Shown: positions 34,991-44,832, counted from the first letter of the stretch. The stretch: DNA of 60,810 nt from Desulfosarcina sp. (GCA_014237405.1 JABZFO010000159.1:1-60810); one strand, 5' to 3'. Notes: generated by a model not told the origin, from the sequence alone. Made by a program: numbers and translations.

Positions 34991-37684
34991 TTAACTTGCC
35001 GGCATTTGTTCGCCCGCGATTAGAATGTCACTGTTGTCACGGTCGGTATCGTGGAGGTTCTTCAACAGCGATCGCTGTGTTTCAAGATCGATTTCGCTTC
35101 GTTGGAGCGCCAATATGATGGGGGCCATTTTGGTGCTCAGCTCTTCCTTGGCGGCAATGGCCTGTTCCAACCGGCCTTCGAAGGCTTGCAACTGAGTCTG
35201 GTAATCCCGACGCGTGGAACTATCGATCGACTGCACCATGCGCCAACGCTGGATCCGATCCAACTGGGACAGCGCAAGGTAAAGGCTCCAGTCATCGGTG
35301 TCGGCGCTTAACGCCGCCTTTTCCAGAAGGGACCAGGCCGCGTCCATGTTCTCGCGGCGCACCTCAACCAAACCGGCGATCAGGTGCAGCCAGCTTTTTT
35401 CGGCGAAGCTATAGCCACCAACGATTGCCTCTTGCGCATTCACTTCACCGGCCAGTATTTTCGTCAGGTACCCCAAAAACTCGTCAGGCGAGCGCCAGTC
35501 CAGTGCCGTCAAGGACTGCCGGTAGCCTTCGGTTAATTCTCGTTCATCGAGCCAATCGGTCAGCAGGATCATCAGGCGGGCCATGTTCTTCTCCGGATCG
35601 ATGGACAGAACCTGGTCGAACAGCCGCCGGCCGCCGGCATGATCGCCGGCGCACAGGTGTATCACGGCCGCGGCCATGACCAGGGGCGGTGTTCGCGTCT
35701 CTTCAATCGCCTTGTCCGCCAGATCGCGTGCATCGTCCCAATCGCGCCGGTGCGCGGTGTCCGTTATCTGCTTCAGGCGCTGTTCCAATGCCACATCGAT
35801 TTCTCCGTTCCACTTGATCTTTCCGGCTCCGATTTCATCCAGAAACGCGGCTGCCTTGGTTATCGGAAGTACCAGGCCGATATCGGAGAGCGGTGTGGCG
35901 ACGGGTATCGGTCCTCTGGCCCACGCGATAGCAACGATGGTTGCCAACCCGACCACCCGTCCCTGCGCGTCGATAAACGGCCCCCCGCTGTTGCCGGGAT
36001 GCAGCGAGGTGTCCACCTGGAACATGTTTTCAAAGGTGCGGCGCACATGTCCTGTCGTCACGCTTACGTTGATTGTCTCGGCCTGGGTTTTGCTGCCCAG
36101 AGGGAAACCCAGGGTCATCAGGGGGGTCAGTTTGGGAATGCTACCGGTACTGAATCCTTTTGCCAGGGGAAGTGGCTGCAGGCCCGGTGGGACCGTATCG
36201 ATCTTTAGAACGGCAAAGTCATCGCGCAACGGCGAACGGACCTGCTCCCGAGTTTTCACCGGCGCCGGGGCCACACCAGCGATCCATACCCGGCGGGGAC
36301 CTTGTGTGCTGAAGGCCGACTCGGTGATATACAGGTCTTCCACCTCATCGCTGTCAGCCAGGGCCGGCAAACGGCTGAAGGCGCGCTGGCCATCGAACCA
36401 CAGGTAAAGCCGGTAGCCGAAATGCAGTTTCTCCGGATGTTGTCCCAACATACCGATAAGCACCGTCAGCCGTCCGTCTTCCAGCCACGGGCAGGCCACA
36501 TGGCGGTTGGTCAGCAAATGCCCCTTATCGTCCGCCAGAAACGCAGTTCCTTCTGCCCGGTTGCGGTATATTTTGCGGTCCCCCAACTGCAGCCAGTAGT
36601 CCACTACGACAAAAGCCACCGATCCGGCGTACTGGTTGGCGTAACCAACCAAGGCGACCTCGCTATCTTGGCGCAATGCATTCAAGTGGTACCAGAGCAC
36701 ACTGCCGGCTGCGATCACTGCGGCCAGCAGAACCGCCATTAGCCCCAATCGTACGTTCACGCGCCGCAACAGTGCCCGGGGTGCCGTCCTGGTTTCATCC
36801 TCGTGCATTTGCGCGGCGGCCTGGATGGCCCAGTCGTCAACCCGCGCCAGGGTGGCGGCGACGTCAGCCATCGAGCGCGGTCGCAGTTCGGGATCGTCGC
36901 TGAGCATCAGCCGGATCAAGGTCCGGACTTCCGTCGGCACGGGTAGGTCGTCCACCCTGTTCTGCAAATCCACTACGCCGGGATCGGCACAGAGAATTTC
37001 GACAAAGACTTTGCCCAGGGACCAGATGTCGCTGTGACGGTCCAGGGGGCGCCGGTTGACGATATCCGGATGCATGGCGAGTAAGCGGGCCAGCATCGAT
37101 CCGGGCCGGTCCAATTGCGGATCGAGGAAGCGGGAGAGCTTGTAGTCGATCTTGATCTTGAGTGCTCCGGCGTCGTCCTCGTAAAAAAGAATATCGTCAA
37201 GGATCAGGTGGGGAATGATGTGGCCGATGCGATGCAGTCCATCAAGAATCGAGGCGATCTGACCAAACAATCGCAGTGTGGTGCGGGAATCTTTCAGACG
37301 CCCTGTGGATAGAAGGGTTCCCCAGTTCAAGGCATCGACCCATTCGCTGATGCGATACCACAGACCGTCGGTGGATTGCCTGATGGCCAAATGTCGCACA
37401 AAATAGGTATCCGGGAGGGCTTGGAGCTCTTCCAACTCGTGCTTGAGTCGATCGGCCAGGTGGGCATCGACCCCGGAGTTCGGGGTAAAAATGCGAATCA
37501 TCACCGGCGTGTCTTCCCCATCCCGGCGCGCCTTGCACAAAGTGCTGGAATAGCCCTCGTGCAGCACCTCCAGGATGCGAAAGTCTTCGATGGCGGTGCG
37601 GCCGGCGACCACCTCGGCGCCGCAAGCAGGGCACATATTAACCTTTTCGGCCACAACCTGACCACATTGACTGCAGATCTTCAT
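34991..37684 (-). CDS. Membrane protein fusing a zinc ribbon, a protein pseudokinase, a trypsin-like protease and helical repeats
   Basis: An 897-residue protein starting at ATG 37684 (GGAG upstream). Residues 3-25 form a zinc ribbon (CSQCGQ, CPACG). Residues ~35-280 have the protein-kinase fold, but the catalytic HRD loop reads IIPHLILDD and the DFG position reads DYKLS, so catalysis is doubtful. A TM helix (~330-350, LGLMAVLLAAVIAAGSVLWY) leads to a periplasmic trypsin-like domain with catalytic His (LLTNRHVA), Asp (DFAVLKID) and Ser (GNSGGPFID). The last ~280 residues are helical repeats. A kinase-like sensor inside the cell may thus control, or be controlled by, a protease outside. The small TPR-like gene follows by 2 nt. 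Confidence 0.85.
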   Translation of the reverse strand: MKICSQCGQVVAEKVNMCPACGAEVVAGRTAIEDFRILEVLHEGYSSTLCKARRDGEDTPVMIRIFTPNSGVDAHLADRLKHELEELQALPDTYFVRHLAIRQSTDGLWYRISEWVDALNWGTLLSTGRLKDSRTTLRLFGQIASILDGLHRIGHIIPHLILDDILFYEDDAGALKIKIDYKLSRFLDPQLDRPGSMLARLLAMHPDIVNRRPLDRHSDIWSLGKVFVEILCADPGVVDLQNRVDDLPVPTEVRTLIRLMLSDDPELRPRSMADVAATLARVDDWAIQAAAQMHEDETRTAPRALLRRVNVRLGLMAVLLAAVIAAGSVLWYHLNALRQDSEVALVGYANQYAGSVAFVVVDYWLQLGDRKIYRNRAEGTAFLADDKGHLLTNRHVACPWLEDGRLTVLIGMLGQHPEKLHFGYRLYLWFDGQRAFSRLPALADSDEVEDLYITESAFSTQGPRRVWIAGVAPAPVKTREQVRSPLRDDFAVLKIDTVPPGLQPLPLAKGFSTGSIPKLTPLMTLGFPLGSKTQAETINVSVTTGHVRRTFENMFQVDTSLHPGNSGGPFIDAQGRVVGLATIVAIAWARGPIPVATPLSDIGLVLPITKAAAFLDEIGAGKIKWNGEIDVALEQRLKQITDTAHRRDWDDARDLADKAIEETRTPPLVMAAAVIHLCAGDHAGGRRLFDQVLSIDPEKNMARLMILLTDWLDERELTEGYRQSLTALDWRSPDEFLGYLTKILAGEVNAQEAIVGGYSFAEKSWLHLIAGLVEVRRENMDAAWSLLEKAALSADTDDWSLYLALSQLDRIQRWRMVQSIDSSTRRDYQTQLQAFEGRLEQAIAAKEELSTKMAPIILALQRSEIDLETQRSLLKNLHDTDRDNSDILIAGEQMPAS

Positions 37685-37965
37685 GCAACGATCTCCGTAC
37701 CGTCGGCTTTTTACCGGCACACGGGAACATAAACCGTCATGCCGTCCCTTATGTGCAATTATACTGATGGGGAAGTTGGATCGTCAATTGTCAATCCGAT
37801 CGAAGCTCGGTATGTAGCCCCCAAAAAGCTTCAACGAAACCGTTGGCACATGATTTGGTATTCCCTTGGAAACAGGGAGCGTGTGGTGATTGGTTTGCAG
37901 CGATGAACACAAGTTGTTCGATTTTGACAGCGCATTGAAAGGGGCTGGATCAAGGTCTGAGGCAG

Positions 37966-38346
37966 TCAGTATAAAACTTTGACGCCGTATTCGGCAAAAC
38001 GCCGATCCGTGGTCACGACCGGCATGCCTCGAAGTATAGCTGCTGCGATGATGAAGCGGTCGCAAGGATCTTTGTGGATAGGAGGTAGTGCCGAAGCCCG
38101 CAGGCACATTTCCAGATCCAATTGAATGACCTCAAGCTGATGAAACTCGATAGCTAAGTTGATCCACTCACTTGGTGTCGTGGCCAGGTGCAGTTTGCCG
38201 ACCTGATACTTTAAACCGATCTCAAATCCGGTGATCGATACTATGTTTACCACAGGCGCTTGCTCGATCTTGCCCAAAGCCTCTTCCGAAATTCGATTGT
38301 GTTCACCACCAGCCAACCAAAGTAAAGCACAGGTATCAAGGATCAT
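37966..38346 (-). CDS. VapC-type PIN-domain toxin
   Basis: A 126-residue PIN ribonuclease from ATG 38346, which overlaps the antitoxin stop (ATGA). Acidic residues of the PIN active site are in MILDTCALLWL, SEEAL, the central acidic region and DPCDRFIIAA plus TTDRRFAEYG. It should cleave RNA when free of its antitoxin. No gene lies in 37721-37965. Confidence 0.9.
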   Translation of the reverse strand: MILDTCALLWLAGGEHNRISEEALGKIEQAPVVNIVSITGFEIGLKYQVGKLHLATTPSEWINLAIEFHQLEVIQLDLEMCLRASALPPIHKDPCDRFIIAAAILRGMPVVTTDRRFAEYGVKVLY

Positions 38347-38585
38347 TCGATTTTTCCCCACTCCTCTTCTGTTAGATCTTCGGCTGGATCATAATTTATC
38401 TGAATGTCGCTCAGCATCGGATGCACACCAAGCCGGCTGCCTTGGCGTTTCTTCAAGGGACCAATTTCTGCTACTGGAGTGCCGTTGCGGCAGATAACAA
38501 AGCTCTCACCAGTTTTTTCAATCTGCATCAAAACAGCTGAGAGCTTGGTTTTGGCTTCGTGAATGTTTAGCATTTGAGCACTCAT
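38343..38585 (-). CDS. Phd/YefM-family antitoxin
   Basis: An 80-residue antitoxin. The N-terminal DNA-binding part is typical (MLNIHEAKTKLSAVLMQIE, FVICRNGTPVAEIGPL), followed by an acidic toxin-neutralising tail (DPAEDLTEEEWGKIE). A GAGGGG site precedes ATG 38585. It overlaps the toxin gene by 4 nt, and the pair should autoregulate from the promoter at 38621-38649. Confidence 0.9.
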   Translation of the reverse strand: MSAQMLNIHEAKTKLSAVLMQIEKTGESFVICRNGTPVAEIGPLKKRQGSRLGVHPMLSDIQINYDPAEDLTEEEWGKIE

Positions 38586-38620
38586 GGCATATACCCCTCT
38601 TCCGCAGATTAGTTCAACTT

Positions 38621-38649
38621 AGTCTAGTCTTTATAGTGAGCTTTGTCAA
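38621..38649 (-). promoter_or_regulatory. Sigma-70 promoter of the toxin-antitoxin pair
   Basis: Minus strand TTGACA (38649-38644), a 17-nt spacer and TAGACT (38626-38621). Short TAGT/ACTA half-sites around the -10 element could be the antitoxin operator. Confidence 0.65.
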
Positions 38650-38739
38650 GACTGCCGCCAAAACGCGTGGTTCTTGGATATAAACTCTGCGGATCAGATT
38701 TTTGCGAGGCACAGATCATTCTCTAATCCTTTTCATCCG

Positions 38740-40113
38740 TCAATTGACGAGGCTGTGAATGGGTGACGGAATCAGTCCGCCGCGGCGCAGGAACCGGTTT
38801 TCGCCGGTAGCGTTGTTCACCGGCATGATGATGGATTCACCCAGCAGGCCGCCGAAAAAGGCGTGGTCACCGGCCTTTTTACCGGGTACGGGAATCAGGC
38901 GGGTGGCGGTGGTTTTTTTGTTGATAACGCCGATGGCCATTTCATCGGCGATGATGGCGGCCAGGGTCTCTTCGCTGGTGTCGCCGGGTATGGCCACCAT
39001 GTCCAGGCCCACCGAGCACACACAGGTCATGGCCTCGAGCTTTTCGATGGACAGGTGGCCCTGGGCGGCCGCCTGAGAGATGTTCAGGTCCTCGCTGACC
39101 GGGATGAAGGCGCCGCTCAGGCCGCCGACTTTTGAGCTGGCAAAGGCACCGCCTTTTTTCACCGCGTCGTTCAACAGGGCCAGGGCTACCGTGCTGCCGG
39201 GCACGCCGATGCTGGCCAGACCCAGGCTCTGGAAAATCTCTCCCACGCTGTCGCCCACGTTGGGGGTGGGGGCCAGGGAAAGGTCCACCACGCCGAATTT
39301 GATGCCCAGGTGCTGGGCCACTTCGCGGCCGATGAGCTCGCCGATTCGGGTAACCTTGTAGGCGGTGTGTTTGATGATTTCGCTGACCTGCCCCAGGTTC
39401 AGATCTGGGTTGGATCCCACCGCGCGGTCGATGGCTTTTTTCACCACGCCGGGGCCGCTGACTCCCACGTTGATAACCGCATCGGCCTCGCCCACGCCCA
39501 GGTAGGCGCCGGCCATAAACGGGATATCCTGGGGAATGTTGGCAAACACGCACAGTTTGGCGCAGGCCAGACCGTCCCGGTCAGCGGTGAGGCGGGCTGC
39601 CTCTTTGATCGTCTTGCCCATGAGCAGCACCGCATCGATGTTGATGCCCGCCCGGGTGGAGGCCACATTGACTGACGCACAGACCCGCTGGGTGTCGGTC
39701 AATGCCTGGGGCATGGCCTCGATCAGTGCCCGATCGCCCCGGGCGATGCCCTTTTCCACCAGGGCGGAAAACCCGCCGATGAAATCCACGCGGACATCGG
39801 TGGCCGCTTCATTCAGGGTTTTGGCCACGATCAGCATCTGTTCGGCGTTGAATGGGGCGCCGGCCACGGCAATGGGGCTTACTGAGATGCGCTTGTTCAC
39901 CACCGGGATTCCGTACTTGTCTTCCACCTCGTCGCATTCCTTAACCAGGTTTCTGGCGGCGCCGGTGATGCGGGCGTAAACGTTGTCCGTAAAGCGGCCG
40001 ATGTCGTCGCTGGCGCAATCCAACAGGTTGATCCCTAAGGTGACTGCCCGAACATCCAGGTTTTCATTTTTCAGCATCTCCACGACGGAGAGGATTTCTC
40101 GTTCACTGAACAT
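38740..40113 (-). CDS. UPF0210 (DUF711) protein
   Basis: A 457-residue cytoplasmic protein of the conserved UPF0210 family. It has the characteristic N-terminus (REILSVVEMLKNENLDVRAV), FIGGFSALVEKG, PFMAGAYLGVGEAD and glycine-rich C-terminal blocks, at the usual length for the family. Biochemical function is unknown. It lies 11 nt after the double-ACT gene, a pairing found across bacteria and archaea. Confidence 0.93.
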   Translation of the reverse strand: MFSEREILSVVEMLKNENLDVRAVTLGINLLDCASDDIGRFTDNVYARITGAARNLVKECDEVEDKYGIPVVNKRISVSPIAVAGAPFNAEQMLIVAKTLNEAATDVRVDFIGGFSALVEKGIARGDRALIEAMPQALTDTQRVCASVNVASTRAGINIDAVLLMGKTIKEAARLTADRDGLACAKLCVFANIPQDIPFMAGAYLGVGEADAVINVGVSGPGVVKKAIDRAVGSNPDLNLGQVSEIIKHTAYKVTRIGELIGREVAQHLGIKFGVVDLSLAPTPNVGDSVGEIFQSLGLASIGVPGSTVALALLNDAVKKGGAFASSKVGGLSGAFIPVSEDLNISQAAAQGHLSIEKLEAMTCVCSVGLDMVAIPGDTSEETLAAIIADEMAIGVINKKTTATRLIPVPGKKAGDHAFFGGLLGESIIMPVNNATGENRFLRRGGLIPSPIHSLVN

Positions 40114-40124
40114 GGCAAAGGTCC

Positions 40125-40679
40125 TTATATGCGATTGATCGCTTCAAAAATCAGTTTGTGCTGAATGGAGATATCAAGGGACAACGCCAGGGCCTTTTCC
40201 CGCAGCTCCTGACGAAGGGCTTGGTGGTTGGCGTCGTTGGGGATGTCAACTTCGTAGATCATGATGTTGGCATAAGGGTCGTCGCCCCCTTTGAAGACTG
40301 CCTGCAGGTTGGTCACATTCACCCGATGGCTTGCCATGATGGCGGTGATGGCCGCCACCAACCCCTTGCGATCCGGCCCCATGGTGGTGACCACGAAGGG
40401 CTCGCTTTCAACGGCGGTCCGAGATTCATTGGCTTCAGAAAGCCGTTTTTCATAAACATGCAGCCCCATGGGGGAGAGCCCGTCATCCAAATGCCGGTGC
40501 AAGTCAGCTTCCGACAGGGATTTGGGGACGCCGACAATGAAAATACCGGAGAATTCATTTTGAAGGATGGTCTGGCTGACATTTTCGATGTTGCAGTTCT
40601 GTTCGAACAGAATACGGGTGACGGCGGCGATAATGCCGGGCCGGTCTTTGCCCAGGACCGAAATGATCATTTTCTTCAT
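40125..40679 (-). CDS. Double-ACT-domain regulatory protein (UPF0237/GcvR-like)
   Basis: A 184-residue protein with two ACT domains (ISVLGKDRPGIIAAVTRIL and VTTMGPDRKGLVAAITAIM). The start ATG 40679 is preceded by GGAG; a longer frame from 40733 has no domain content. ACT domains bind amino acids and control partner enzymes; the neighbouring UPF0210 gene is the probable partner. Confidence 0.9.
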   Translation of the reverse strand: MKKMIISVLGKDRPGIIAAVTRILFEQNCNIENVSQTILQNEFSGIFIVGVPKSLSEADLHRHLDDGLSPMGLHVYEKRLSEANESRTAVESEPFVVTTMGPDRKGLVAAITAIMASHRVNVTNLQAVFKGGDDPYANIMIYEVDIPNDANHQALRQELREKALALSLDISIQHKLIFEAINRI

Positions 40680-40769
40680 AGAATGGACTCCAAAGGGGGT
40701 GACAGGTGGCAACGAAGCATCCTTATGGAACAATTGGAGGTGACTGTCAATACACGGGAAGGGTAGCCG

Positions 40770-40985
40770 TTCAGAGGTTCAACGGTTCAGGGTTCAAGGG
40801 TTCACCGAAAACTTCAGCTAAGTGACCATTAATTGCAAACGCTGATCCGGTGAACGGTTACATGCAGGAGATACTCGCGCTGCGATTCGAGGTTTCATCT
40901 GGAACTTGGTAGACTACGAGCAAGGTCAACGAATGAAATCAAACCCAGAACGCTGAACCTGTGAACGCTTACGAAAAAAGACTGT
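40770..40985. repeat. GGTTCA-type degenerate short repeats in a 450-nt intergenic region
   Basis: Within 40680-41129 several imperfect units of the type GGTTCAACGGTTCAGGGTTC, GGTGAACGGTTACA and CTGAACCTGTGAACG appear in both orientations. A similar block occurs at 56725-56757 upstream of the other minus-strand operon end. They may form cruciforms; no gene or promoter was recognised here. Confidence 0.4.
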
Positions 40986-41129
40986 GCACAAAAGCCCCGC
41001 TGTGGTAAATTACCCATTCCATTTGAACACATGTCCCATTGGTTTTGTCTGTATGGTGGCCATCGGAAAAACAAGAATCTTAACCGCACGCCTTGCGGTG
41101 CCGCTGAAAGGGTTGCAGGGAAACCCACT

Positions 41130-41960
41130 GTGAAAACGATGCGCATCAGTAATTTGATCCAGGAAAACAAGACCCTGTTCATTATTATCATCGTTGGGTT
41201 GTTTCTGCTGGAACTGGAGATCTTCGCCCTAGCCGCCATGAAATCCGGAAGAAAATCGTGGCTGCAGGTGATCGATGCCAACGGCAATGTCATCCATGAG
41301 ACCAGCGGCAAGAACCTCAGCGAATTCAACAAGTACTATTTCGAAAAGACCTTCGGCCCCTTCGAGAACTACCAGGTCCGGCTGGAAACCCGGGAAAACC
41401 CGTTCCCGTTTCGGGCGTGGTTCGTGGCGGCCATCGGCATCCCGGTGGGCGCCATGCTGCTCTTCGGCTTCGTGGTGAAGGCTTACGTGGCCATTTTCCA
41501 CGGCAGCGAACTGCAGGGGGATGAATCCGAGCCCGCCGGTGAACCGGGGTATGAATCCCGCTTGGAATCGATCCTGTACCGCATCAGCCGGATGAACATT
41601 TTCATCATCGGGTTTCTGATTTTCGTTGGGGTGATTTCCTACTGGATTATCCCCAACATGATCACCTTCATTGGTCGCACCGGCATCGATGCCATCATCC
41701 GGTTCAAGTGGGTGTTCATCACCCTGGGGGCGGTGGTGGCGGGCATTGGTGTCTGGATTGTCTATCTTCGCTACCTGCTGGCCAAAAAGAGTATCGAGAG
41801 CCGGACGGAAATCGAAAAACACCGCCTGGCTCTTGAATACAAGGCCCAACACGGTTTGCCGCTGCAACTGAATGCACCTTCAGCGGATAACGGTCCACGG
41901 GATTCCCTAGACTGGGATCATTCCGACAAAAAACATCTCTCGTCCGCCGATTCTCACTGA
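41130..41960 (+). CDS. Membrane protein of unknown function, four TM helices
   Basis: A 276-residue protein from GTG 41130 (AGGGAAA upstream); ATG 41139 is equally possible. TM1 lies at ~18-38 (LFIIIIVGLFLLELEIFALAA), followed by a ~50-residue extracytoplasmic segment. TM2 (AAIGIPVGAMLLFGFVVKAYV), TM3 (MNIFIIGFLIFVGVISYWII) and TM4 (WVFITLGAVVAGIGVWIVYL) follow, then a charged cytoplasmic tail. I know no family. It lies 118 nt before the DHH-CBS gene on the same strand. Confidence 0.75.
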   Translation: MKTMRISNLIQENKTLFIIIIVGLFLLELEIFALAAMKSGRKSWLQVIDANGNVIHETSGKNLSEFNKYYFEKTFGPFENYQVRLETRENPFPFRAWFVAAIGIPVGAMLLFGFVVKAYVAIFHGSELQGDESEPAGEPGYESRLESILYRISRMNIFIIGFLIFVGVISYWIIPNMITFIGRTGIDAIIRFKWVFITLGAVVAGIGVWIVYLRYLLAKKSIESRTEIEKHRLALEYKAQHGLPLQLNAPSADNGPRDSLDWDHSDKKHLSSADSH

Positions 41961-42078
41961 CGGGTCAGCCACTTCGATAAGCGCCATCCGGGGCGTTAAC
42001 GGAAGGCGGTGACGGAAGATTAGAAAACAACCCATTTCAGTTGGATAAAGCACGTATTGACCAACGGCTGACTGATCC

Positions 42079-43386
42079 ATGACTCAGATCATCACGACCC
42101 ACAAGAATACCGACTTTGACGCCTTTGCTTCCCTGGTCGCCGCCACGCTGATCTATCCCGAGGCCATTGCCGCAGTTCCCAAGACAGTAAATCCCAATGT
42201 TCGAACCTTCATATCCATCCACAAGGATATCTTCGACTATGTGGACCGCTGGCGCATCGAGACCGGAAAGGTGAGCCGCCTCATCGTAGTGGACACGGCA
42301 GAATGGGCGCGACTGGGCCCCATCGCCAAGCTGAAACAACGAACGGACCTGGAGGTGCTGGTGTGGGATCACCATACCGGTGGGGATATCAATGCAGCGT
42401 GGAAATGCCAGGAAGCCGTCGGTGCCACCGTCACCCTGATGGTGCGCCGGCTCAAAGCTATGGGAAAGCTGATCACCCCCATCCAGGCCACGCTTTTCCT
42501 GGCCGGTCTGTACGAAGATACCGGCAACCTGACCTTCTCCTCCTGCACAGCTGAAGATGCTTATGCCGCCGGCTGGCTGCTGGATCGAAAAGCGGACCTC
42601 GCCCTGGTGAACAAGTTTCTTCGGCCCGCTTATGGGGAAAAACAGAAGGACGTGCTCTTCGAGATGCTGCAAAACACCAAACGTTTGAAAATAAACGGCT
42701 ATTCGGTGAGCATCAGCCGGATCCATATCCACGGTCACGTGGGCAACCTGGCCCTGGTGGTGCGCATGTACCGGGACATCATCAACGTGGATGTCGCTTT
42801 CGGTCTGTTCGTGAGCGATGATAAAAACGACAACCGTAAATGCATGGTCATCGGCCGGAGTGACAACGACGGACTGGACGTGGGCACCCTCATGAAAAGT
42901 CTGGGCGGCGGCGGCCACCCCGGTGCCGGCAGTGCCATACTCAAAGGCGTCAATCCTGAAGCAGCCGAACAGATGATCGTCGATCTCATCGAGGGCAACC
43001 AGCAGTCGTCGGTTCAGATCAGCGACCTCATGTCGTTTCCCGTTTTTTCGGTTCCATCGGATACCATCATGGCAGAGGCGGCGAAAATACTACGTCAGCG
43101 GGGCTGTACCGGCCTGCCGGTGGTGGACGATGAGATGCTGATAGGCGTTATCTCCCGGCGGGATTTCAAAAAAATCCGCAAGGAAACGCAACTCCAGGCG
43201 CCGGTCAAGGCCTTCATGAGCACCCGGGTTATCACCATCGAACCGGGTAAAAGCCCCATTCAGGCGACCAGGATTATGGTGAGCAATGACATCGGCCGTA
43301 TTCCCGTGGTGGAGGATGGCCGGATTATCGGAATTATTACCCGTTCCGATGTCATGATGTATTTTTACGACCTGCTGCCGGGCTGA
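42079..43386 (+). CDS. DHH/DHHA1 phosphoesterase with two CBS domains
   Basis: A 435-residue protein. The DHH module has THKNTDFDAFAS, VDTAEW, VWDHHTGG and LYEDTGNLTFSS; the DHHA1 module has SLGGGGHPGAGSA. Two CBS domains (~312-430, DLMSFPVFSVPSDT and FMSTRVITIEPGKSP) are expected to bind adenine nucleotides. The same order is known at the front of large CCA-adding enzymes, but here the nucleotidyltransferase domain is absent. It probably cleaves short oligonucleotides or cyclic dinucleotides such as pApA, which is an inference from the family. Confidence 0.88.
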   Translation: MTQIITTHKNTDFDAFASLVAATLIYPEAIAAVPKTVNPNVRTFISIHKDIFDYVDRWRIETGKVSRLIVVDTAEWARLGPIAKLKQRTDLEVLVWDHHTGGDINAAWKCQEAVGATVTLMVRRLKAMGKLITPIQATLFLAGLYEDTGNLTFSSCTAEDAYAAGWLLDRKADLALVNKFLRPAYGEKQKDVLFEMLQNTKRLKINGYSVSISRIHIHGHVGNLALVVRMYRDIINVDVAFGLFVSDDKNDNRKCMVIGRSDNDGLDVGTLMKSLGGGGHPGAGSAILKGVNPEAAEQMIVDLIEGNQQSSVQISDLMSFPVFSVPSDTIMAEAAKILRQRGCTGLPVVDDEMLIGVISRRDFKKIRKETQLQAPVKAFMSTRVITIEPGKSPIQATRIMVSNDIGRIPVVEDGRIIGIITRSDVMMYFYDLLPG

Positions 43387-43429
43387 TGTTTAAAACTGGT
43401 TTCTGACCCGCAACCGAAGAAAAACCAAA

Positions 43430-43978
43430 ATGGATGATCAACATCTGCTCGACCAATTTTTCACGCACCCCGACTGCCGTAAAGTCCGCAGCTGCATCCA
43501 GTGCGGCACCTGCAGCGGATCCTGTCCGCTTGCCGCTGAAATGGATCACGCGCCCAGGGAGCTTTTTGCGCTGATTCGTGATGGCGAAATAGATATCGCC
43601 CTGCGCTCCAATACGCCCTGGTACTGCGTCTCCTGCTACCAGTGCATGGACCGTTGCCCCCAGGAAATCCCGGTGGCGGATATCATGTACCGACTCAAAC
43701 AGATGGCCATCGCCGCCGGCTGCCAGCCCCGGTCCCACAAACTTCCCGATTTTTATCGTGCCTTTGCCGACGACATGGGCAGAAACGGCCGCATGACCGA
43801 AACCCATGTCATGGCACGTTACAGCCTGAAGCACCCCATGGATGCGGCCGCCAACATGGCTACGGCGTTGAAGCTGCTGGCCCGCGGCCGCCTGGACCTA
43901 ATTCCCAACCGGACCCACCATCCCGCACAGATCGCCGCCCTGACGACCATGTGCCGCAAAAGGGGGAGTGACTCGTGA
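43430..43978 (+). CDS. hdrC: HdrC-like heterodisulfide reductase subunit C
   Basis: A 182-residue iron-sulfur protein with two 4Fe-4S motifs: CIQCGTCSGSCPLA (~27-40) and CVSCYQCMDRCPQEIP (~68-83). It passes electrons between HdrA and HdrB. The stop overlaps the hdrB start by 4 nt (GTGA). It begins an hdrC-hdrB-hdrA operon. Confidence 0.93.
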   Translation: MDDQHLLDQFFTHPDCRKVRSCIQCGTCSGSCPLAAEMDHAPRELFALIRDGEIDIALRSNTPWYCVSCYQCMDRCPQEIPVADIMYRLKQMAIAAGCQPRSHKLPDFYRAFADDMGRNGRMTETHVMARYSLKHPMDAAANMATALKLLARGRLDLIPNRTHHPAQIAALTTMCRKRGSDS

Positions 43979-44832
43979 CGGTCTATGCCTTTTTCCCCGG
44001 ATGCGCCTATCAAAGTGCCGCCGGCTACAGGGAGTCGGTGGATGCCCTCAACGCCCGATTGGACATCCAGCTGCAAGAACTGGACGACTGGAACTGCTGC
44101 GGCGCCACCGCGGCCTTCAGCCTTGACGAGCCGGACGGGCTGGCCCTGTGCGGGCGACTCTTCGCCCTGGCCCAAAAAGAAGGGTTTTCCCGGATCGTCA
44201 CCGTGTGCAACGCTTGCTACACCACGCTTCTCAAAGCCAGGAAGCGCATGGAAAAAGATCCGCAAAAGCTTGCGGCGGTGGCCCATACGCTGGCCGATCA
44301 GGGGCTTGAACTTGCCGATTCGCTGCCCGATGTGCGCCACTATCTGGATGTGCTGGTCGCGGATGTTTCCGATGTTCTGGAAAAAGCAGCCGCTGACAAT
44401 GGTGATACGGCAGGGGCGGTGGCCGTTTATTACGGGTGCCAGTACACCCGCCCCTGGATCAGCGGGCCGGATGCCCAGCGCCCCCGCATGCTGGAGCGTT
44501 TGTTTACAAAAATAGGCATTCACGCCGTGGACCATTCCGCCGGCACCCTGTGCTGCGGCGCCTCCCACGCTGTGCCCTATGCCGACGCCTGCGGCCCCAT
44601 GATCCGGCGGATCGTCCGGGAGATCCGCAACAAAGGGGGGGGGATCATCACCACCATCTGCCCCATGTGCCAGTTCAACCTGGACGCCGGACAGACGGAT
44701 CGGCAAACCGATCCCCTGCCGGTGACCTATTTTACGCAAATCATCGGACTGGCCCTTGGCATCGCCCCAAAGGATTTGGGATTGAACAAGCTGCTGATTC
44801 CCCTGCGTACTGAAAAGAAGAAGGCTTCATGA
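43975..44832 (+). CDS. hdrB: HdrB-like heterodisulfide reductase subunit B (two CCG domains)
   Basis: A 285-residue protein starting at GTG 43975, which overlaps hdrC. Two complete cysteine-rich CCG domains are present: FFPGC, WNCCGA, VCNAC (first) and YYGCQ, LCCGAS, ICPMC (second). These hold the non-cubane [4Fe-4S] clusters that reduce disulfides in HdrB. It overlaps hdrA by 4 nt. No selenocysteine codon is used here. Confidence 0.93.
   Translation: MTVYAFFPGCAYQSAAGYRESVDALNARLDIQLQELDDWNCCGATAAFSLDEPDGLALCGRLFALAQKEGFSRIVTVCNACYTTLLKARKRMEKDPQKLAAVAHTLADQGLELADSLPDVRHYLDVLVADVSDVLEKAAADNGDTAGAVAVYYGCQYTRPWISGPDAQRPRMLERLFTKIGIHAVDHSAGTLCCGASHAVPYADACGPMIRRIVREIRNKGGGIITTICPMCQFNLDAGQTDRQTDPLPVTYFTQIIGLALGIAPKDLGLNKLLIPLRTEKKKAS

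Noticed and set aside
40770..40985. CRISPR-like array in the GGTTCA repeats
   Set aside because: The units are short, irregular, in both orientations and without spacers of constant length.
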